Assembly: GCF_003286075.1 (NCBI RefSeq)
Contig: NZ_QLUV01000010.1
Coordinates: 1-64,000, forward strand
Direction: 5' to 3'
Length of the DNA: 64,000 nucleotides
DNA from: Paracoccus endophyticus
GTDB taxonomy: Bacteria > Pseudomonadota > Alphaproteobacteria > Rhodobacterales > Rhodobacteraceae
In this document: positions 44,640 to 54,334 of the stretch, in pieces
How the letters are laid out: each line of letters starts with the position of its first letter
Position numbering within the stretch: position 1 is the first letter of the stretch
Made by a program: the position numbers and the translations under genes
Notes under the pieces: generated by a model
Told to the model about the DNA's origin: nothing
The model's database searches: none
What the model saw: the letters and a program-made list of their open reading frames with translations, nothing else

Positions 44640-45659
44640 TTACCCGGACGCGGCCGGGACGCCTGGGGCCGTGGCCGGGGACAGGCCCCGCGCCCGGAAC
44701 GGCGTGGCGCCATACTGCGCGCGGAAGCATTTCGAGAAATGCGCCGTCGAGGAAAAGCCGCAGGCCAGCGCCACCTCGATCACCGGCATGTCCGTCTGGG
44801 CCAGCAGGTTGCGCGCCCGCGCCAGCCGCGTTTCCATGTAATAGCGTTTCGGCGTGCGGTTCAGATAGCGCGCAAACAGCCGTTCCAGCTGGCGCATCGA
44901 CATGCCCGCGTCGCGGGCCAGCACGGCCGGGCTGATCGGGTCCTCGAGGTTGGCCTCGATCCGGGCGATGACGGCCGCAAGCCGCGGATGGCGCACCCCG
45001 ATGCGCGAGGGGATGGACGGGCGCTGGCTGTCGTCCTCGGCCCGGACCTGGGTGGTGATCAGCTGGTCGGCCACCAGGGCCGCCAGGTCGGGACCATGCT
45101 CGCGCCCGATCAGCCGCAGCATCAGGTCGATGGGCGAGGTGCCCCCCGCCGCCGTCAGGCGCGATCCGTCGTCCACGAAGACCGTGCGATAAAGGTCCAC
45201 CCCGTCGAACGCCTCGGCAAAGCCGTCATGGTTTTCCCAGTGGATGGTGGCCCGCCTGCCGTCCAGCAGCCCCGCCTGCGCCAGCGCCCAGGCCCCGGTG
45301 CAAAGCCCGCCCACCGCCGCGGCCTGGCGCGCACTGCGGCGCAACCAGGACAGGACCGGCGGCGTGACCGCCTGCGCGACATCCAGTCCGCCGCAGACCA
45401 GCACGACATCCCCGGGCTGGGCCGCGACGTCCAGCCCGTGATCCAGCGCCATGCGCGCGCCGGCCGAACAGGTGGCATCCACCCCGCCCGCGCCGACCAG
45501 CCGCCAGTCGTAGAGGGTGCGCCCGCTGACCCGGTTGGCCAGCCTGAGCGGCTCGACTGCCGCGGCAAACGAGATCAGCGTGAAGCGGTCGAGCAACAGG
45601 AACAGAAACCGCCGCGGCCGGGCAGGGTGGGGGGGCAAGAGGGCGGCGGGGCTGGGCAT
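44640..45659 (-). CDS. GlxA-family AraC-type regulator
   Basis: 339 residues: an N-terminal DJ-1/PfpI-like domain (FLLLDRFTLISFAAAVEPLRLANRV, VLVCGGLDV, VGGLCTGAWALAQAGLLDGRRATIHWE; seen in parts) and a C-terminal AraC double helix-turn-helix (ISPAVLARDAGMSMRQLERLFARYL, IEVALACGFSSTAHFSKCFRAQYG). The Cys of VGGLCTGAW sits at the nucleophile position of the amidotransferase-like fold but is not thought to be catalytic in this group. Relatives regulate use of carnitine, betaine or arginine-type compounds. It lies 100 bp upstream of the liv operon, on the same strand, and may control it. I chose the start at 45659 to give the usual length. Confidence 0.85.
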   Translation of the reverse strand: MPSPAALLPPHPARPRRFLFLLLDRFTLISFAAAVEPLRLANRVSGRTLYDWRLVGAGGVDATCSAGARMALDHGLDVAAQPGDVVLVCGGLDVAQAVTPPVLSWLRRSARQAAAVGGLCTGAWALAQAGLLDGRRATIHWENHDGFAEAFDGVDLYRTVFVDDGSRLTAAGGTSPIDLMLRLIGREHGPDLAALVADQLITTQVRAEDDSQRPSIPSRIGVRHPRLAAVIARIEANLEDPISPAVLARDAGMSMRQLERLFARYLNRTPKRYYMETRLARARNLLAQTDMPVIEVALACGFSSTAHFSKCFRAQYGATPFRARGLSPATAPGVPAASG

Positions 45660-45964
45660 GGCGGCATCCTGGCGACCGGCGGAGATAATGAGAACGGGCC
45701 GGACCATGCAAGCCATATGGCACGCCGCAGGGCAGCGGCGCGCGCGGGACAGCGGAGGCGCGGCGGCGGGACAAGCCCCCCATGCGGGTGGGCGCCCCGG
45801 GCGGGTGGCGAGGCCGCGCGCGTGCGGCAGGGGCGCTGGCGATCCGCGCGGGCGGGCAGGGGCGATCCCGCGCGGGGCGCCGCCCTTTGCGGGGGCCGGC
45901 TGGTCCCCGGCCTTTCCCTTTGGCCCCCGGTCGCCTATAACCACGGGGTTCCAAGGAGGATCTC

Positions 45965-47389
45965 ATGGCCCAGACCACCCAAGCCCCTCGTGCCCTGTCC
46001 GGTGCTGCCGCGCCGTCCGACTGGCAGCGCGGCGGCTGGCGGGCCTATCCGCGCGTCCAGATGCCGGATTATCCCGACACGTCCGCCCTGAACGCGGTCG
46101 AGGCGCAGCTTGCCCGTTTCCCCCCGCTGGTCTTTGCCGGCGAGGCGCGCCGCCTGCGCGCGCACCTGGCCGACGCGGCGCAGGGGCGGGCATTCCTGTT
46201 GCAGGGCGGCGACTGCGCCGAAAGCTTTGCCGAGTTCAGCGCCGACAACATCCGCGACACCTTCAAGGTGATGCTGCAGATGGCCGTCGTGCTGACCTGG
46301 GGGGCGCAGATGCCCGTCATCAAGGTCGGCCGCATGGCGGGCCAGTTCGCCAAGCCGCGCAGCGCGCCCACCGAGGTGATCGCCGGGCGCGAACTGCCCA
46401 GCTATCGCGGCGACATCATCAACGGCTTTGACTTCACCGAGGCCGCGCGGGTCCCCGATCCCGTCCGCATGCTGCAGGCCTATACCCAGGCCGCCGCCAG
46501 CCTGAACCTGTTGCGGGCCTTTTCCACCGGCGGCTACGCCGACATCCACCGCGTGCAAAGCTGGATCGGCGATTTCACCGACGGGCCCGAGGCCGCGCGC
46601 TATCGCGACATCGCCGACCGGATCAGCGACGCCATGGCCTTCATGCAGGCGGCGGGCGTCACCGCCGAAACCGCGCATGAGCTTGGCAGCGTCGAGTTCT
46701 ACACCAGCCACGAGGCGTTGCTGCTGGAGTACGAGGAGGCGCTGGCGCGCATCGATTCGACCACCGGCCTGCCGGTCGCGGGGTCGGGCCACATGCTGTG
46801 GATCGGCGATCGCACGCGTCAGGTGGACGGCGCGCACGTCGAATTCTGCCGCGGCGTGCAGAACCCGATCGGTCTGAAATGCGGACCCTCGATCAGCGCC
46901 GACGACCTGAAAAGGCTGATGGCGCGGCTCAACCCCGCCAACGAGGCCGGCCGCCTGACGCTGATCGCGCGCTTTGGCGCGGGGCAGGTGGGCGACCACC
47001 TGCCGCGCCTGATCCGCACCGTGCAGCAAGAGGGGGCGCAGGTCGTGTGGTCGTGCGACCCCATGCACGGCAACACGGTCAAGTCGGCCTCGGGCTACAA
47101 GACGCGGCCGTTCGATTCGGTGCTGCGCGAGGTGCGCGAGTTCTTCGCCGTCCACGCCGCCGAGGGCACGATTCCCGCCGGCGTGCATTTCGAGATGACC
47201 GGCCAGGACGTGACCGAATGCACCGGCGGCGTGCGCGCCGTGACGGACGAGGACCTGTCGAGCCGCTATCACACCGCCTGCGACCCGCGCCTGAACGCCA
47301 GCCAGTCGCTGGAGCTGGCCTTCCTGGTCGCCGAGGAACTGCGCGCCCGCCGGACCGGCACCGCTGCGGGCCTGCGCGACGCGGTCTGA
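45965..47389 (+). CDS. Class II DAHP synthase
   Basis: 474-residue enzyme of the plant/mycobacterial class II that makes 3-deoxy-7-phosphoheptulonate from PEP and erythrose 4-phosphate, the first step of aromatic amino acid synthesis. Landmarks are [95 protein letters not shown] and [14 protein letters not shown]. The ATG follows AAGGAGG at ideal spacing. It stands alone between the GlxA regulator and a convergent PAS protein. Confidence 0.95.
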   Translation: MAQTTQAPRALSGAAAPSDWQRGGWRAYPRVQMPDYPDTSALNAVEAQLARFPPLVFAGEARRLRAHLADAAQGRAFLLQGGDCAESFAEFSADNIRDTFKVMLQMAVVLTWGAQMPVIKVGRMAGQFAKPRSAPTEVIAGRELPSYRGDIINGFDFTEAARVPDPVRMLQAYTQAAASLNLLRAFSTGGYADIHRVQSWIGDFTDGPEAARYRDIADRISDAMAFMQAAGVTAETAHELGSVEFYTSHEALLLEYEEALARIDSTTGLPVAGSGHMLWIGDRTRQVDGAHVEFCRGVQNPIGLKCGPSISADDLKRLMARLNPANEAGRLTLIARFGAGQVGDHLPRLIRTVQQEGAQVVWSCDPMHGNTVKSASGYKTRPFDSVLREVREFFAVHAAEGTIPAGVHFEMTGQDVTECTGGVRAVTDEDLSSRYHTACDPRLNASQSLELAFLVAEELRARRTGTAAGLRDAV

Positions 47390-47454
47390 TCGGGGTCACG
47401 GCCTCCAGGTGGCGTCGGCCCCGGCAGGCGCGCCACGGGTGACGTCAAGGCGAC

Positions 47455-47469
47455 GCCCCCAAAGGGGGC
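47455..47469. terminator. Short perfect hairpin between convergent genes
   Basis: GCCCCC-AAA-GGGGGC lies 65 bp after the DAHP synthase stop and just before the stop of the convergent PAS gene; likely a two-way terminator. Confidence 0.55.
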
Positions 47470-47474
47470 CGCGG

Positions 47475-48266
47475 TCAGTCGCCGTTGCGCGGGATGACGC
47501 GAAAGGCCGCGCGCCGGGATTGCGGCGTGTCGGCGGGCCGGTCGATCAGCGGCGTCGGCGCCTTTGACAGCGGCGCGGCCTGCCACGGCGCCGGCTGTTC
47601 GGCAAAGCCGGCAGCCGAGGGCCAGGGGTCGAGCACCCGCGCCCCCTCGATCACCGGGATCAGCGTCTCGGCGATCAGGTCGAAACGGCGGGGCGCGGAC
47701 CCGATCTCTCCGGTGCTGACAAGGCAGCCGAGCGCGCGTGTCACGTCCCCGAGATCCGAGCGCAGCGGCAACAGCAGCATCTGTCCCGACAGGGCGGGGC
47801 GGCCATAGCCTGCGGCGGCCGTCAGGCCCAGCTGGACGATCTGCGGCCCCTTGAAGACGGTTTCCAGCACGTCCGAAAGCCGCCCCCGCGACGAGGGCGA
47901 CAGGAACGCGCACAGCGGCATGCCCCGGACCTCCATCCCCATCAGGTCGATCAGGTGCCGCCCCGCCAGACGAAACCGCGCGGCGCCCGGTGCGACCCGT
48001 TCCAGCACGAAGGCAAAGTCCAGCGCCCGGCGCAGGCCGCGCGGCTCGACATCGGCGCGCGTGGGAATGGCGCGGCCGACGCGCAGCGACTGCCAGTAAT
48101 CGCGCAGGTCCGCGACGATGCGGGCGGGCTGGACAGGGTCGAAATCGGCCAGCCGCAGGACCCGGTCGCCGCCTGCGCCGTCCCCCTGGGCAAGGGGGCG
48201 AATGCAGGCCGGTCCCGGGATCTCGGGACCGGAGGGGCTGTCGGTTCTGTCGTTGCGCTCGTCCAT
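47475..48266 (-). CDS. PAS_5-type PAS domain protein
   Basis: 263 residues, no signal or membrane helix. The centre (about 45-190) matches the alphaproteobacterial PAS_5 family: DLRDYWQSLRVGRAIPTRADVEPRGLRRALDFAFVLERV, then RFRLAGRHLIDLMGMEVRGMPL (seen in parts). The C-terminal 70 residues are disordered and Pro/Ala-rich. No output domain is fused. Members of this family are often found near flagellar or cell-cycle genes, but none are here. Function unknown. Confidence 0.75.
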   Translation of the reverse strand: MDERNDRTDSPSGPEIPGPACIRPLAQGDGAGGDRVLRLADFDPVQPARIVADLRDYWQSLRVGRAIPTRADVEPRGLRRALDFAFVLERVAPGAARFRLAGRHLIDLMGMEVRGMPLCAFLSPSSRGRLSDVLETVFKGPQIVQLGLTAAAGYGRPALSGQMLLLPLRSDLGDVTRALGCLVSTGEIGSAPRRFDLIAETLIPVIEGARVLDPWPSAAGFAEQPAPWQAAPLSKAPTPLIDRPADTPQSRRAAFRVIPRNGD

Positions 48267-48472
48267 TCCGTCATCCTGGCCTGACCGGCTGCGCGCGGGC
48301 GGCCGGGAACACCCCCAGTCTAGCGCAGCCGGCCTGCGAACGTGAGCAACAAGTTTACGGCTGGTTAAAGCGCGAGTGAATGACCGCGATACACCAAGGG
48401 GTTGTGGCGCGCCACGGGTTGACCTGCCCCCGTCGTCTCGGCCAAGTGGGGCGGGCCGGCAAAGGGAATGGA

Positions 48473-49102
48473 ATGCAGCGCAGGGGATTGTTGATCATCG
48501 TGTCCTCGCCCTCGGGGGCGGGCAAGTCCACGCTGGCGCGGCGGCTGATGGAGTGGGACCCCACGCTTCGGTTTTCGGTGTCGGCCACGACGCGGCCCCC
48601 GCGCCCCGGCGAGGTGGACGGCCGGCACTATCATTTCACCGATCGCGCGGCCTTTCGCGCCATGGTCGAGGCCGGGCAGATGCTCGAGCACGCCGAGGTG
48701 TTCGGCAATTTCTACGGCAGCCCCCGCGGCCCCGTCGAGGCGGCGATGGCCGAGGGGCGCGACACGCTGTTCGACGTGGACTGGCAGGGCGGACAGCAGA
48801 TCCGCGCCTCGGCGCTGGGGCCGCATGTGGTGTCGGTGTTCATCCTGCCCCCCAGCCTGGCCGAGCTGGAGCGGCGCCTGCGCGGGCGCGGCCAGGACGA
48901 CGAGGCGGTGATCCGCGACCGGATGCGCAAGAGCCGCGACGAGATCAGCCACTGGGCGGAATACGACTATGTGCTGGTCAACGACGACCTGGACGCAACC
49001 GAGGGCGACCTGCGCGCCATCCTGACGGCCGAGCGGCTGCGGCGCGACCGGCGCCCCGCGCTGGGCCCGTTCGTCAAGGCCCTGATGGAGGAACAGGCAT
49101 GA
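48473..49102 (+). CDS. gmk: Guanylate kinase
   Basis: 209-residue enzyme that phosphorylates GMP to GDP. Walker A is [16 protein letters not shown]-binding stretches include [19 protein letters not shown] and [22 protein letters not shown] and [12 protein letters not shown] complete the pattern. The ATG at 48473 follows AAAGGGAATGG. Its stop overlaps the start of the next gene (ATGA). Confidence 0.95.
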   Translation: MQRRGLLIIVSSPSGAGKSTLARRLMEWDPTLRFSVSATTRPPRPGEVDGRHYHFTDRAAFRAMVEAGQMLEHAEVFGNFYGSPRGPVEAAMAEGRDTLFDVDWQGGQQIRASALGPHVVSVFILPPSLAELERRLRGRGQDDEAVIRDRMRKSRDEISHWAEYDYVLVNDDLDATEGDLRAILTAERLRRDRRPALGPFVKALMEEQA

Positions 49103-49620
49103 TCTGGGAACTGGACGGAGTCGCGCCGCGGATCGCCCCGGACGCCTGGGTGGCGCCGGACGCGCAGCTGATCGGCCGCGTCGAGCTGGAGGACGAGGCC
49201 AGCGTCTGGTGGGGCGCCGTGCTGCGCGCCGACAACGAGCCCATCCGCGTGGGCCGCGGATCGAACGTGCAGGACCTGTGCGTCTTTCACACCGACCCCG
49301 GTTGCCCGCTGACCATCGGGCAGGATGTGACGGTGGGCCATCGCGCCATGCTGCACGGCTGCACGATCGGGGACGGGGCCTTGGTCGGCATGGGCGCCAC
49401 GATCCTGAACGGTGCGGTGATCGGGGCGGGCGCGCTGATCGGGGCGGGCGCGCTGATCGCCGAAGGCAAGGAGATCCCGCCCGGCGCGCTGGTGATGGGC
49501 GCGCCCGGCAAGGTGGTGCGGATGCTGGACGCCGACGCGGTCGCGCGCCTGCGCGGATCGGCCGCCCATTATCGAGCCAACGCCGCGCGCTATCGCGCCG
49601 GCCTGCGGTCGGTGGGCTGA
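49099..49620 (+). CDS. Gamma carbonic anhydrase-family protein (left-handed beta-helix)
   Basis: 173 residues in hexapeptide repeats. The metal-binding His positions of gamma carbonic anhydrases are visible in NVQDLCVFH and [12 protein letters not shown]; the C-terminal helix follows at PGKVVRML. Many bacterial members (YrdA/PaaY type) have unproven or other activities. It is translationally coupled to gmk (ATGA overlap). Confidence 0.88.
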   Translation: MIWELDGVAPRIAPDAWVAPDAQLIGRVELEDEASVWWGAVLRADNEPIRVGRGSNVQDLCVFHTDPGCPLTIGQDVTVGHRAMLHGCTIGDGALVGMGATILNGAVIGAGALIGAGALIAEGKEIPPGALVMGAPGKVVRMLDADAVARLRGSAAHYRANAARYRAGLRSVG

Positions 49621-49633
49621 CGGGGCGCGGCTG

Positions 49634-50773
49634 GTGGACAGCGACCGGCTGCAACAGATTTGCGAGGTCGTGCCGGTGGCCATGCTGGTCGTGGACCCCG
49701 CCGGTTGGGTCGCCGCGGCGAACGCCGCAAGCACGGCGATGTTCGGCAACGACCCGATCGGCCGGCCGTTCGTGACGGTGGTGCGCCAGCCCGCGGTGAA
49801 CCGGGCGCTGGACTGGGTGCTGAAGCCCGAAGGACCCCCACCCGCGGGCCTGCCCGCGCGTGCGGGGGCTGCCCGGCTGGCAGCCACGATCAGCGCGCAG
49901 GGGCGCGATCTGAGCACCGTCGTGACCGTGTCGCCGCTGGCCGTCCAGGGCGGGCACGGCGCGGCCGTGGTGATCGAGGACAGCACGGGCGTCGAGCACG
50001 CCGAGCAGATGCGCCGCGACTTCGTCGCCAACGTCAGCCATGAGCTGCGCACGCCCCTGACCGCGCTGATGGGCTTCATCGACACGCTGCGCGGCCCGGC
50101 GCGCAACGACGCGGCCGCGCAGGAACGGTTTCTGGACATCATGGCGCGCGAGGCCGGGCGCATGAACCGCCTGATCGCCGACCTTCTGTCGCTGAGCCGG
50201 GTCGAGGGCGAGGAGCGTCGCCGCCCGGCCGAGATCGTCGATCTTGCCGGACTGATCCGCAGCGTCGCAGCGACGACCGGACCCGCGGCGCGCGAAAGCG
50301 GCGTCACGCTGACGCTGCGCGGCACGGCCCAGCCCGTCCGCCTGCCGGGCGACGCCGACCAGATCATGCAGGTGTTCCACAATCTGTTCGAGAACGCGAT
50401 CAAGTACGGCGGCGGCCAGGTCACGGTGACGCTGACCCGCATTCCGCATGAACCCGCCCTGCGCGGTCCCGGCTGGGCGACCGAGGTGGCCGACAACGGC
50501 GACGGGATCGAGGCGCTGCACCTGCCGCGGCTGACCGAACGCTTCTATCGCGTGGACACGCACCGGTCGCGTGAAAAGGGCGGCACGGGGCTGGGACTGG
50601 CGATCGTCAAGCACATCGTCGCCCGTCATCGCGGCCGGCTGAAGATCGACAGCGAAAAGGGCCGGGGCAGCCGCTTCACCGTGATCCTGCCCGAGGCCGC
50701 CCCCGGCAGGGCGGCACCGGGCGCCGGCGGTCCGGGCATTGAGGCGCCGTCGAGCGGCGGGCAGGCCGGCTGA
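49634..50773 (+). CDS. PhoR-like sensor histidine kinase without membrane segments
   Basis: 379 residues from a GTG 13 bp after the previous stop. A PAS-like domain (residues about 1-115, VVPVAMLVVDPAGWVAAANAA) is followed by HisKA (phospho-His in FVANVSHELRTPLTALMGFIDTL) and HATPase (FHNLFENAIKYGGG, DNGDGIEALHLPRLTERFYRVD, GGTGLGLAIVKHIVARHRG). The kinase core is most like PhoR, but there is no transmembrane helix and no pst or phoB gene beside it, where alphaproteobacteria usually have them. The tail after residue 355 is Gly/Ala/Pro-rich. Confidence 0.85.
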   Translation: MDSDRLQQICEVVPVAMLVVDPAGWVAAANAASTAMFGNDPIGRPFVTVVRQPAVNRALDWVLKPEGPPPAGLPARAGAARLAATISAQGRDLSTVVTVSPLAVQGGHGAAVVIEDSTGVEHAEQMRRDFVANVSHELRTPLTALMGFIDTLRGPARNDAAAQERFLDIMAREAGRMNRLIADLLSLSRVEGEERRRPAEIVDLAGLIRSVAATTGPAARESGVTLTLRGTAQPVRLPGDADQIMQVFHNLFENAIKYGGGQVTVTLTRIPHEPALRGPGWATEVADNGDGIEALHLPRLTERFYRVDTHRSREKGGTGLGLAIVKHIVARHRGRLKIDSEKGRGSRFTVILPEAAPGRAAPGAGGPGIEAPSSGGQAG

Positions 50774-50798
50774 GACCGCGGCCGCCGCGGCCAGCGCG

Positions 50799-52994
50799 TC
50801 AGGCGTGGTCGGGCAGATCGCCGCGGATCGCCGCGGCAAAGGCCGTCCGGTAAAGCTGCGAAAGCTGGGCCAGCGGCGCCCGGTCGCCCCCCAGGTCCAC
50901 GGCCTCGCCCCCGAAGCGGCCGACCACGGCGACCGGCACGCCCTCTGCTGCGGCATGGGCCGCCAGCGTCTCGGCGTTCGCGGCAGGGCAGGCGACCAGA
51001 TAGCGGGCCTGGTCCTCGCCGAAGAGCTGAGCGATGTCGCTGCTGTCCAGCGTGACGCCGATGCCCGCCGCCTCGGCCATTTCAAAGGCCGCCAGCGCCA
51101 GCCCGCCGTCGGACAGGTCGCAGGCCGCATGGACCTGGCGGCGATTGGACAGCAGGAACGTGCCGTTGCGGCGCTCGGCCTCGAGGTCCACGGGCGGGGC
51201 GTCTCCGGCCTCGATCCCCCAGGCCTCGGCGGCCAGCGCCGACTGGCCCAGGTGCCCGGCGGCCGCCCCGATCATCACCGCGACGTCGCCCGGGCCGGGC
51301 CGGCCTGCGATCAGGTGGTCGAGATCCTCGATCAGCCCGACCGCGCCGATGGTGGGGGTGGGCAGGATCGCCTGGCCGTCGGTTTCGTTGTAAAGGCTGA
51401 CGTTGCCGGACACGATCGGCATGTCCAGCGCCTCGCAGGCCTGCCCGATCCCCCGGATCGCGCCGACCAGTTGGCCCATGATCTCGGGCTTTTCGGGATT
51501 GCCGAAGTTCAGGTTGTCGGTCGCGGCCAGCGGCCGGGCGCCCACCGCGACAAGGTTGCGCCACGCCTCGGCCACGGCCTGGCGTCCGCCCTGCACGGGG
51601 TTCGCCTTGACATAGCGGGGGGTCACGTCGCTGGTGAAGGCCAGCGCCTTGTTCGTGCCGTGGACGCGCACGACGCCCGCGCCAAGGCCCGGCTTGCGGA
51701 TCGTGTCGCCGCCGACCTGGCTGTCATACTGTTCCCAGACCCAGGCTTTGTGGGCGTAGCTGGGCGAGCCGATCAGCGTCCGCAGGGCCGCGATCGGCGC
51801 CATGTCGGGCAGGGCGGGCATCGGGGCGGCAGCAGGGGTTTCGACCCAGGGACGGTTGTATTCCGGCGCGCTCGACGACAGCTTCGACAGCGGCAGGTCG
51901 GCCTTGACGTGGTTGCCGTGCAGGATCAGGAAACGGTCCTCGGCGATGGTTTCGCCCACGATTGCGAAATCAAGGTCCCATTTCTCGAAGATCGCGCGCG
52001 CCTCGGCCTCCTTCTCGGGCTTGAGGACCATCAGCATCCGTTCCTGGGACTCCGACAGCATCATCTCATAGGCCGTCATCGCCGTCTCGCGGGTGGGCAC
52101 CCGGTCCAGGTCCAGCCGGATGCCGAGACCGCCCTTGTCGCCCATCTCGACCGCCGAGCAGGTCAGTCCCGCAGCGCCCATGTCCTGGATCGAGATCACC
52201 GCGTCGGTCTGCATCAGCTCGAGGCAGGCTTCGAGCAGGCATTTCTCGGTGAAGGGGTCGCCGGCCTGCACGGTGGGACGCTTGTCCTCGATCGTGTCGT
52301 CGAACTCGGCGCTGGCCATGGTGGCCCCGCCCACGCCGTCGCGGCCGGTCTTGGCGCCGAGATAGACGACCGGCATCCCGACGCCAGACGCGGCGGAATA
52401 GAAGATGCGGTCGGCCTGCGCCAGCCCGGCGGCAAAGGCGTTGACCAGGCAGTTGCCGTCATAGGCGCGGTGGAACCGCACCTCTCCGCCGACGTTCGGC
52501 ACGCCGAAGGCGTTGCCATAGGCGCCGATCCCCTCGACCACGCCCTTGACCAGATGGGCGGTGCGGGGATGTTCGGGACGACCGAACGACAGCGCGTCCA
52601 TCGCCGCGATCGGGCGCGCGCCCATGGTGAACACGTCGCGCAGGATGCCGCCGACGCCGGTTGCGGCGCCCTGATGCGGCTCGATATAGCTGGGGTGATT
52701 GTGGCTTTCCATCTTGAAGACGACGGCCAGCTTTTGGCCATCGGGCCCGTCGCCGATGTCCACGACGCCCGCATTCTCTCCGGGGCCGCAGATCACCTGC
52801 GGGCCGGTGGTGGGCAGGGTCCGCAGCCATTTCTTGGACGACTTGTAGGAACAATGCTCGTTCCACATCGCCGAGAAGATGCCGAGTTCGGTGAAGGTCG
52901 GCTCGCGTCCCAGCAGGTCAAGGATGCGCTGGTATTCGTCGGGCTTCAGACCGTGGGCGGCGATCAGATCGTCGGTGATGGTCGGTTCCTGCAT
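50799..52994 (-). CDS. purL: Phosphoribosylformylglycinamidine synthase II
   Basis: 731-residue purine-pathway enzyme of the small PurL type, which works with separate PurS and PurQ (not in this window). Landmarks are [52 protein letters not shown] (seen in parts), [31 protein letters not shown] and [19 protein letters not shown] start at 52994 ([10 protein letters not shown]), since upstream codons lie across a terminator. Confidence 0.95.
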   Translation of the reverse strand: MQEPTITDDLIAAHGLKPDEYQRILDLLGREPTFTELGIFSAMWNEHCSYKSSKKWLRTLPTTGPQVICGPGENAGVVDIGDGPDGQKLAVVFKMESHNHPSYIEPHQGAATGVGGILRDVFTMGARPIAAMDALSFGRPEHPRTAHLVKGVVEGIGAYGNAFGVPNVGGEVRFHRAYDGNCLVNAFAAGLAQADRIFYSAASGVGMPVVYLGAKTGRDGVGGATMASAEFDDTIEDKRPTVQAGDPFTEKCLLEACLELMQTDAVISIQDMGAAGLTCSAVEMGDKGGLGIRLDLDRVPTRETAMTAYEMMLSESQERMLMVLKPEKEAEARAIFEKWDLDFAIVGETIAEDRFLILHGNHVKADLPLSKLSSSAPEYNRPWVETPAAAPMPALPDMAPIAALRTLIGSPSYAHKAWVWEQYDSQVGGDTIRKPGLGAGVVRVHGTNKALAFTSDVTPRYVKANPVQGGRQAVAEAWRNLVAVGARPLAATDNLNFGNPEKPEIMGQLVGAIRGIGQACEALDMPIVSGNVSLYNETDGQAILPTPTIGAVGLIEDLDHLIAGRPGPGDVAVMIGAAAGHLGQSALAAEAWGIEAGDAPPVDLEAERRNGTFLLSNRRQVHAACDLSDGGLALAAFEMAEAAGIGVTLDSSDIAQLFGEDQARYLVACPAANAETLAAHAAAEGVPVAVVGRFGGEAVDLGGDRAPLAQLSQLYRTAFAAAIRGDLPDHA

Positions 52995-53105
52995 GATCCT
53001 GCGCCTTTGCCCTGCCCGTGATGCCCGGCTTTTACGGCTTGGGGGGGCACGAGGGAAGGGAGGATGCGAGCGCACCCGCGCGCCGGGCCATTCGCGCCGC
53101 CGGGC

Positions 53106-53132
53106 AAAAAAAAGCCGGGCATATGCCCGGCT
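53106..53132 (-). terminator. Rho-independent terminator of the lysR gene
   Basis: On the minus strand the palindrome GCCGGGCATATGCCCGGC is followed by eight Ts. It lies about 170 bp after the LysR stop and ahead of purL, isolating the two. Confidence 0.85.
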
Positions 53133-53301
53133 CAAGTCCAACAGGGAGGTTGAAGGAACGGAAGTTGCCTTGCCGTCACCCTTCGAGATCGGAAATATGG
53201 GCAAGCTGCCCATCGTGCAAGCGCGAACATGATGCGGGTGCAGCATTCCGGCCATGCAGATGTTGCATGGGTGCAACGGATTGATGCGCGGCGAGGCAGG
53301 C

Positions 53302-54195
53302 TCATTCGCCCAGATTGCGCCGAAGTGACTGGATTTCCTCCAGAACGAAGTCGCGGAATGCCGCGACGCGGCGTGAACTGCGCAACTCTTCCGGGAAGGC
53401 CAGGAACACCGGCACCTCGGCGCTTTCGATGTCGGGCAGGACCCTGACCAGATGGGGAAAGTCCGTCACCAGATAGTCGGGCAGGATGCCGATTCCGACG
53501 TGGTTCAGCACCCCTTGCAGCACCCCGAAATAGCTGTTGATCAGCAGGGTCGAGGCCATGTTCTGCGCCAGCAGCGTCTGTGCAAGCACCGCGCCGGCCG
53601 AGACCTGGGGCGTGGCCGGGTTCTGGCAGATAAGCCGGTGGGGGGACAGGTCCGCCATGGTCCGGGGCGTGCCGACCCGGTCGAGATATTCTTTCGATGC
53701 GAACAGCCGGATGCGGATGTTCAGCAGCCGTCGCCGGATCAGGTCGGCCTGGCTGGGCTCCTTCATGCGGATGGCGATGTCCGCCTCTCGCATCGGAAGG
53801 TCCAGGACGCGCTCCTCCAGCAGCAGGTCGATCTTGAGATCGGGATAGCGCGCGTAAAGCTTGGCCAGGCGCGGCACCAGCCACAGCGTGCCGAAGCCGG
53901 TGGTCGTCGTGACCTTCAGCTCGCCGAAGACATGCTCTTCGCTGTCCTTGATTCGCGCGGCGGTCGTGTCCAGCTTGCGGGCCATGGCCTTTGTGGCCTC
54001 GAACAGCATCTCGCCCTGTTCGGTCAGGATCAGGCCGCGCGCATGGCGGTGGAACAGGGTCGTTCCCAGCGACTCCTCCAGCCCGCGGACCTGCCGGCTG
54101 ACGGCGGATTGCGACAGGTGCAAGACATCGCCAGCATGGGTCAGGCTGCCTGCATCCGCAACCGCGTGGAATATCCGCAGCTTGTCCCAGTCCAT
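53302..54195 (-). CDS. LysR-family transcription regulator
   Basis: 297 residues: N-terminal winged helix-turn-helix ([40 protein letters not shown], in parts) and a LysR ligand-binding domain ([52 protein letters not shown]). I start at 54195, the usual LysR beginning. It is divergent from the indolepyruvate oxidoreductase gene with a palindrome between them, and probably regulates it. Confidence 0.9.
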   Translation of the reverse strand: MDWDKLRIFHAVADAGSLTHAGDVLHLSQSAVSRQVRGLEESLGTTLFHRHARGLILTEQGEMLFEATKAMARKLDTTAARIKDSEEHVFGELKVTTTTGFGTLWLVPRLAKLYARYPDLKIDLLLEERVLDLPMREADIAIRMKEPSQADLIRRRLLNIRIRLFASKEYLDRVGTPRTMADLSPHRLICQNPATPQVSAGAVLAQTLLAQNMASTLLINSYFGVLQGVLNHVGIGILPDYLVTDFPHLVRVLPDIESAEVPVFLAFPEELRSSRRVAAFRDFVLEEIQSLRRNLGE

Positions 54196-54285
54196 TCTCG
54201 AACCCCGCCATTCGGCCGGCGCGGGCCAGCCATGCATTCGACGCAGCGCATACAGGCGTGAGGGCATAAAACAAAATGCTTTATC

Positions 54286-54302
54286 GGTCAGCAATTCTGA
54301 CC
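54286..54302. promoter_or_regulatory. Palindrome between lysR and the oxidoreductase gene
   Basis: GGTCAG-CAATT-CTGACC is a perfect 6-bp inverted repeat, about 90 bp before lysR and 32 bp before the oxidoreductase start. With its flanks it fits the T-N11-A shape of LysR sites. Confidence 0.5.
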
Positions 54303-54334
54303 TATACTGCACCAGCCGCCTCGGGAGGGATCAG

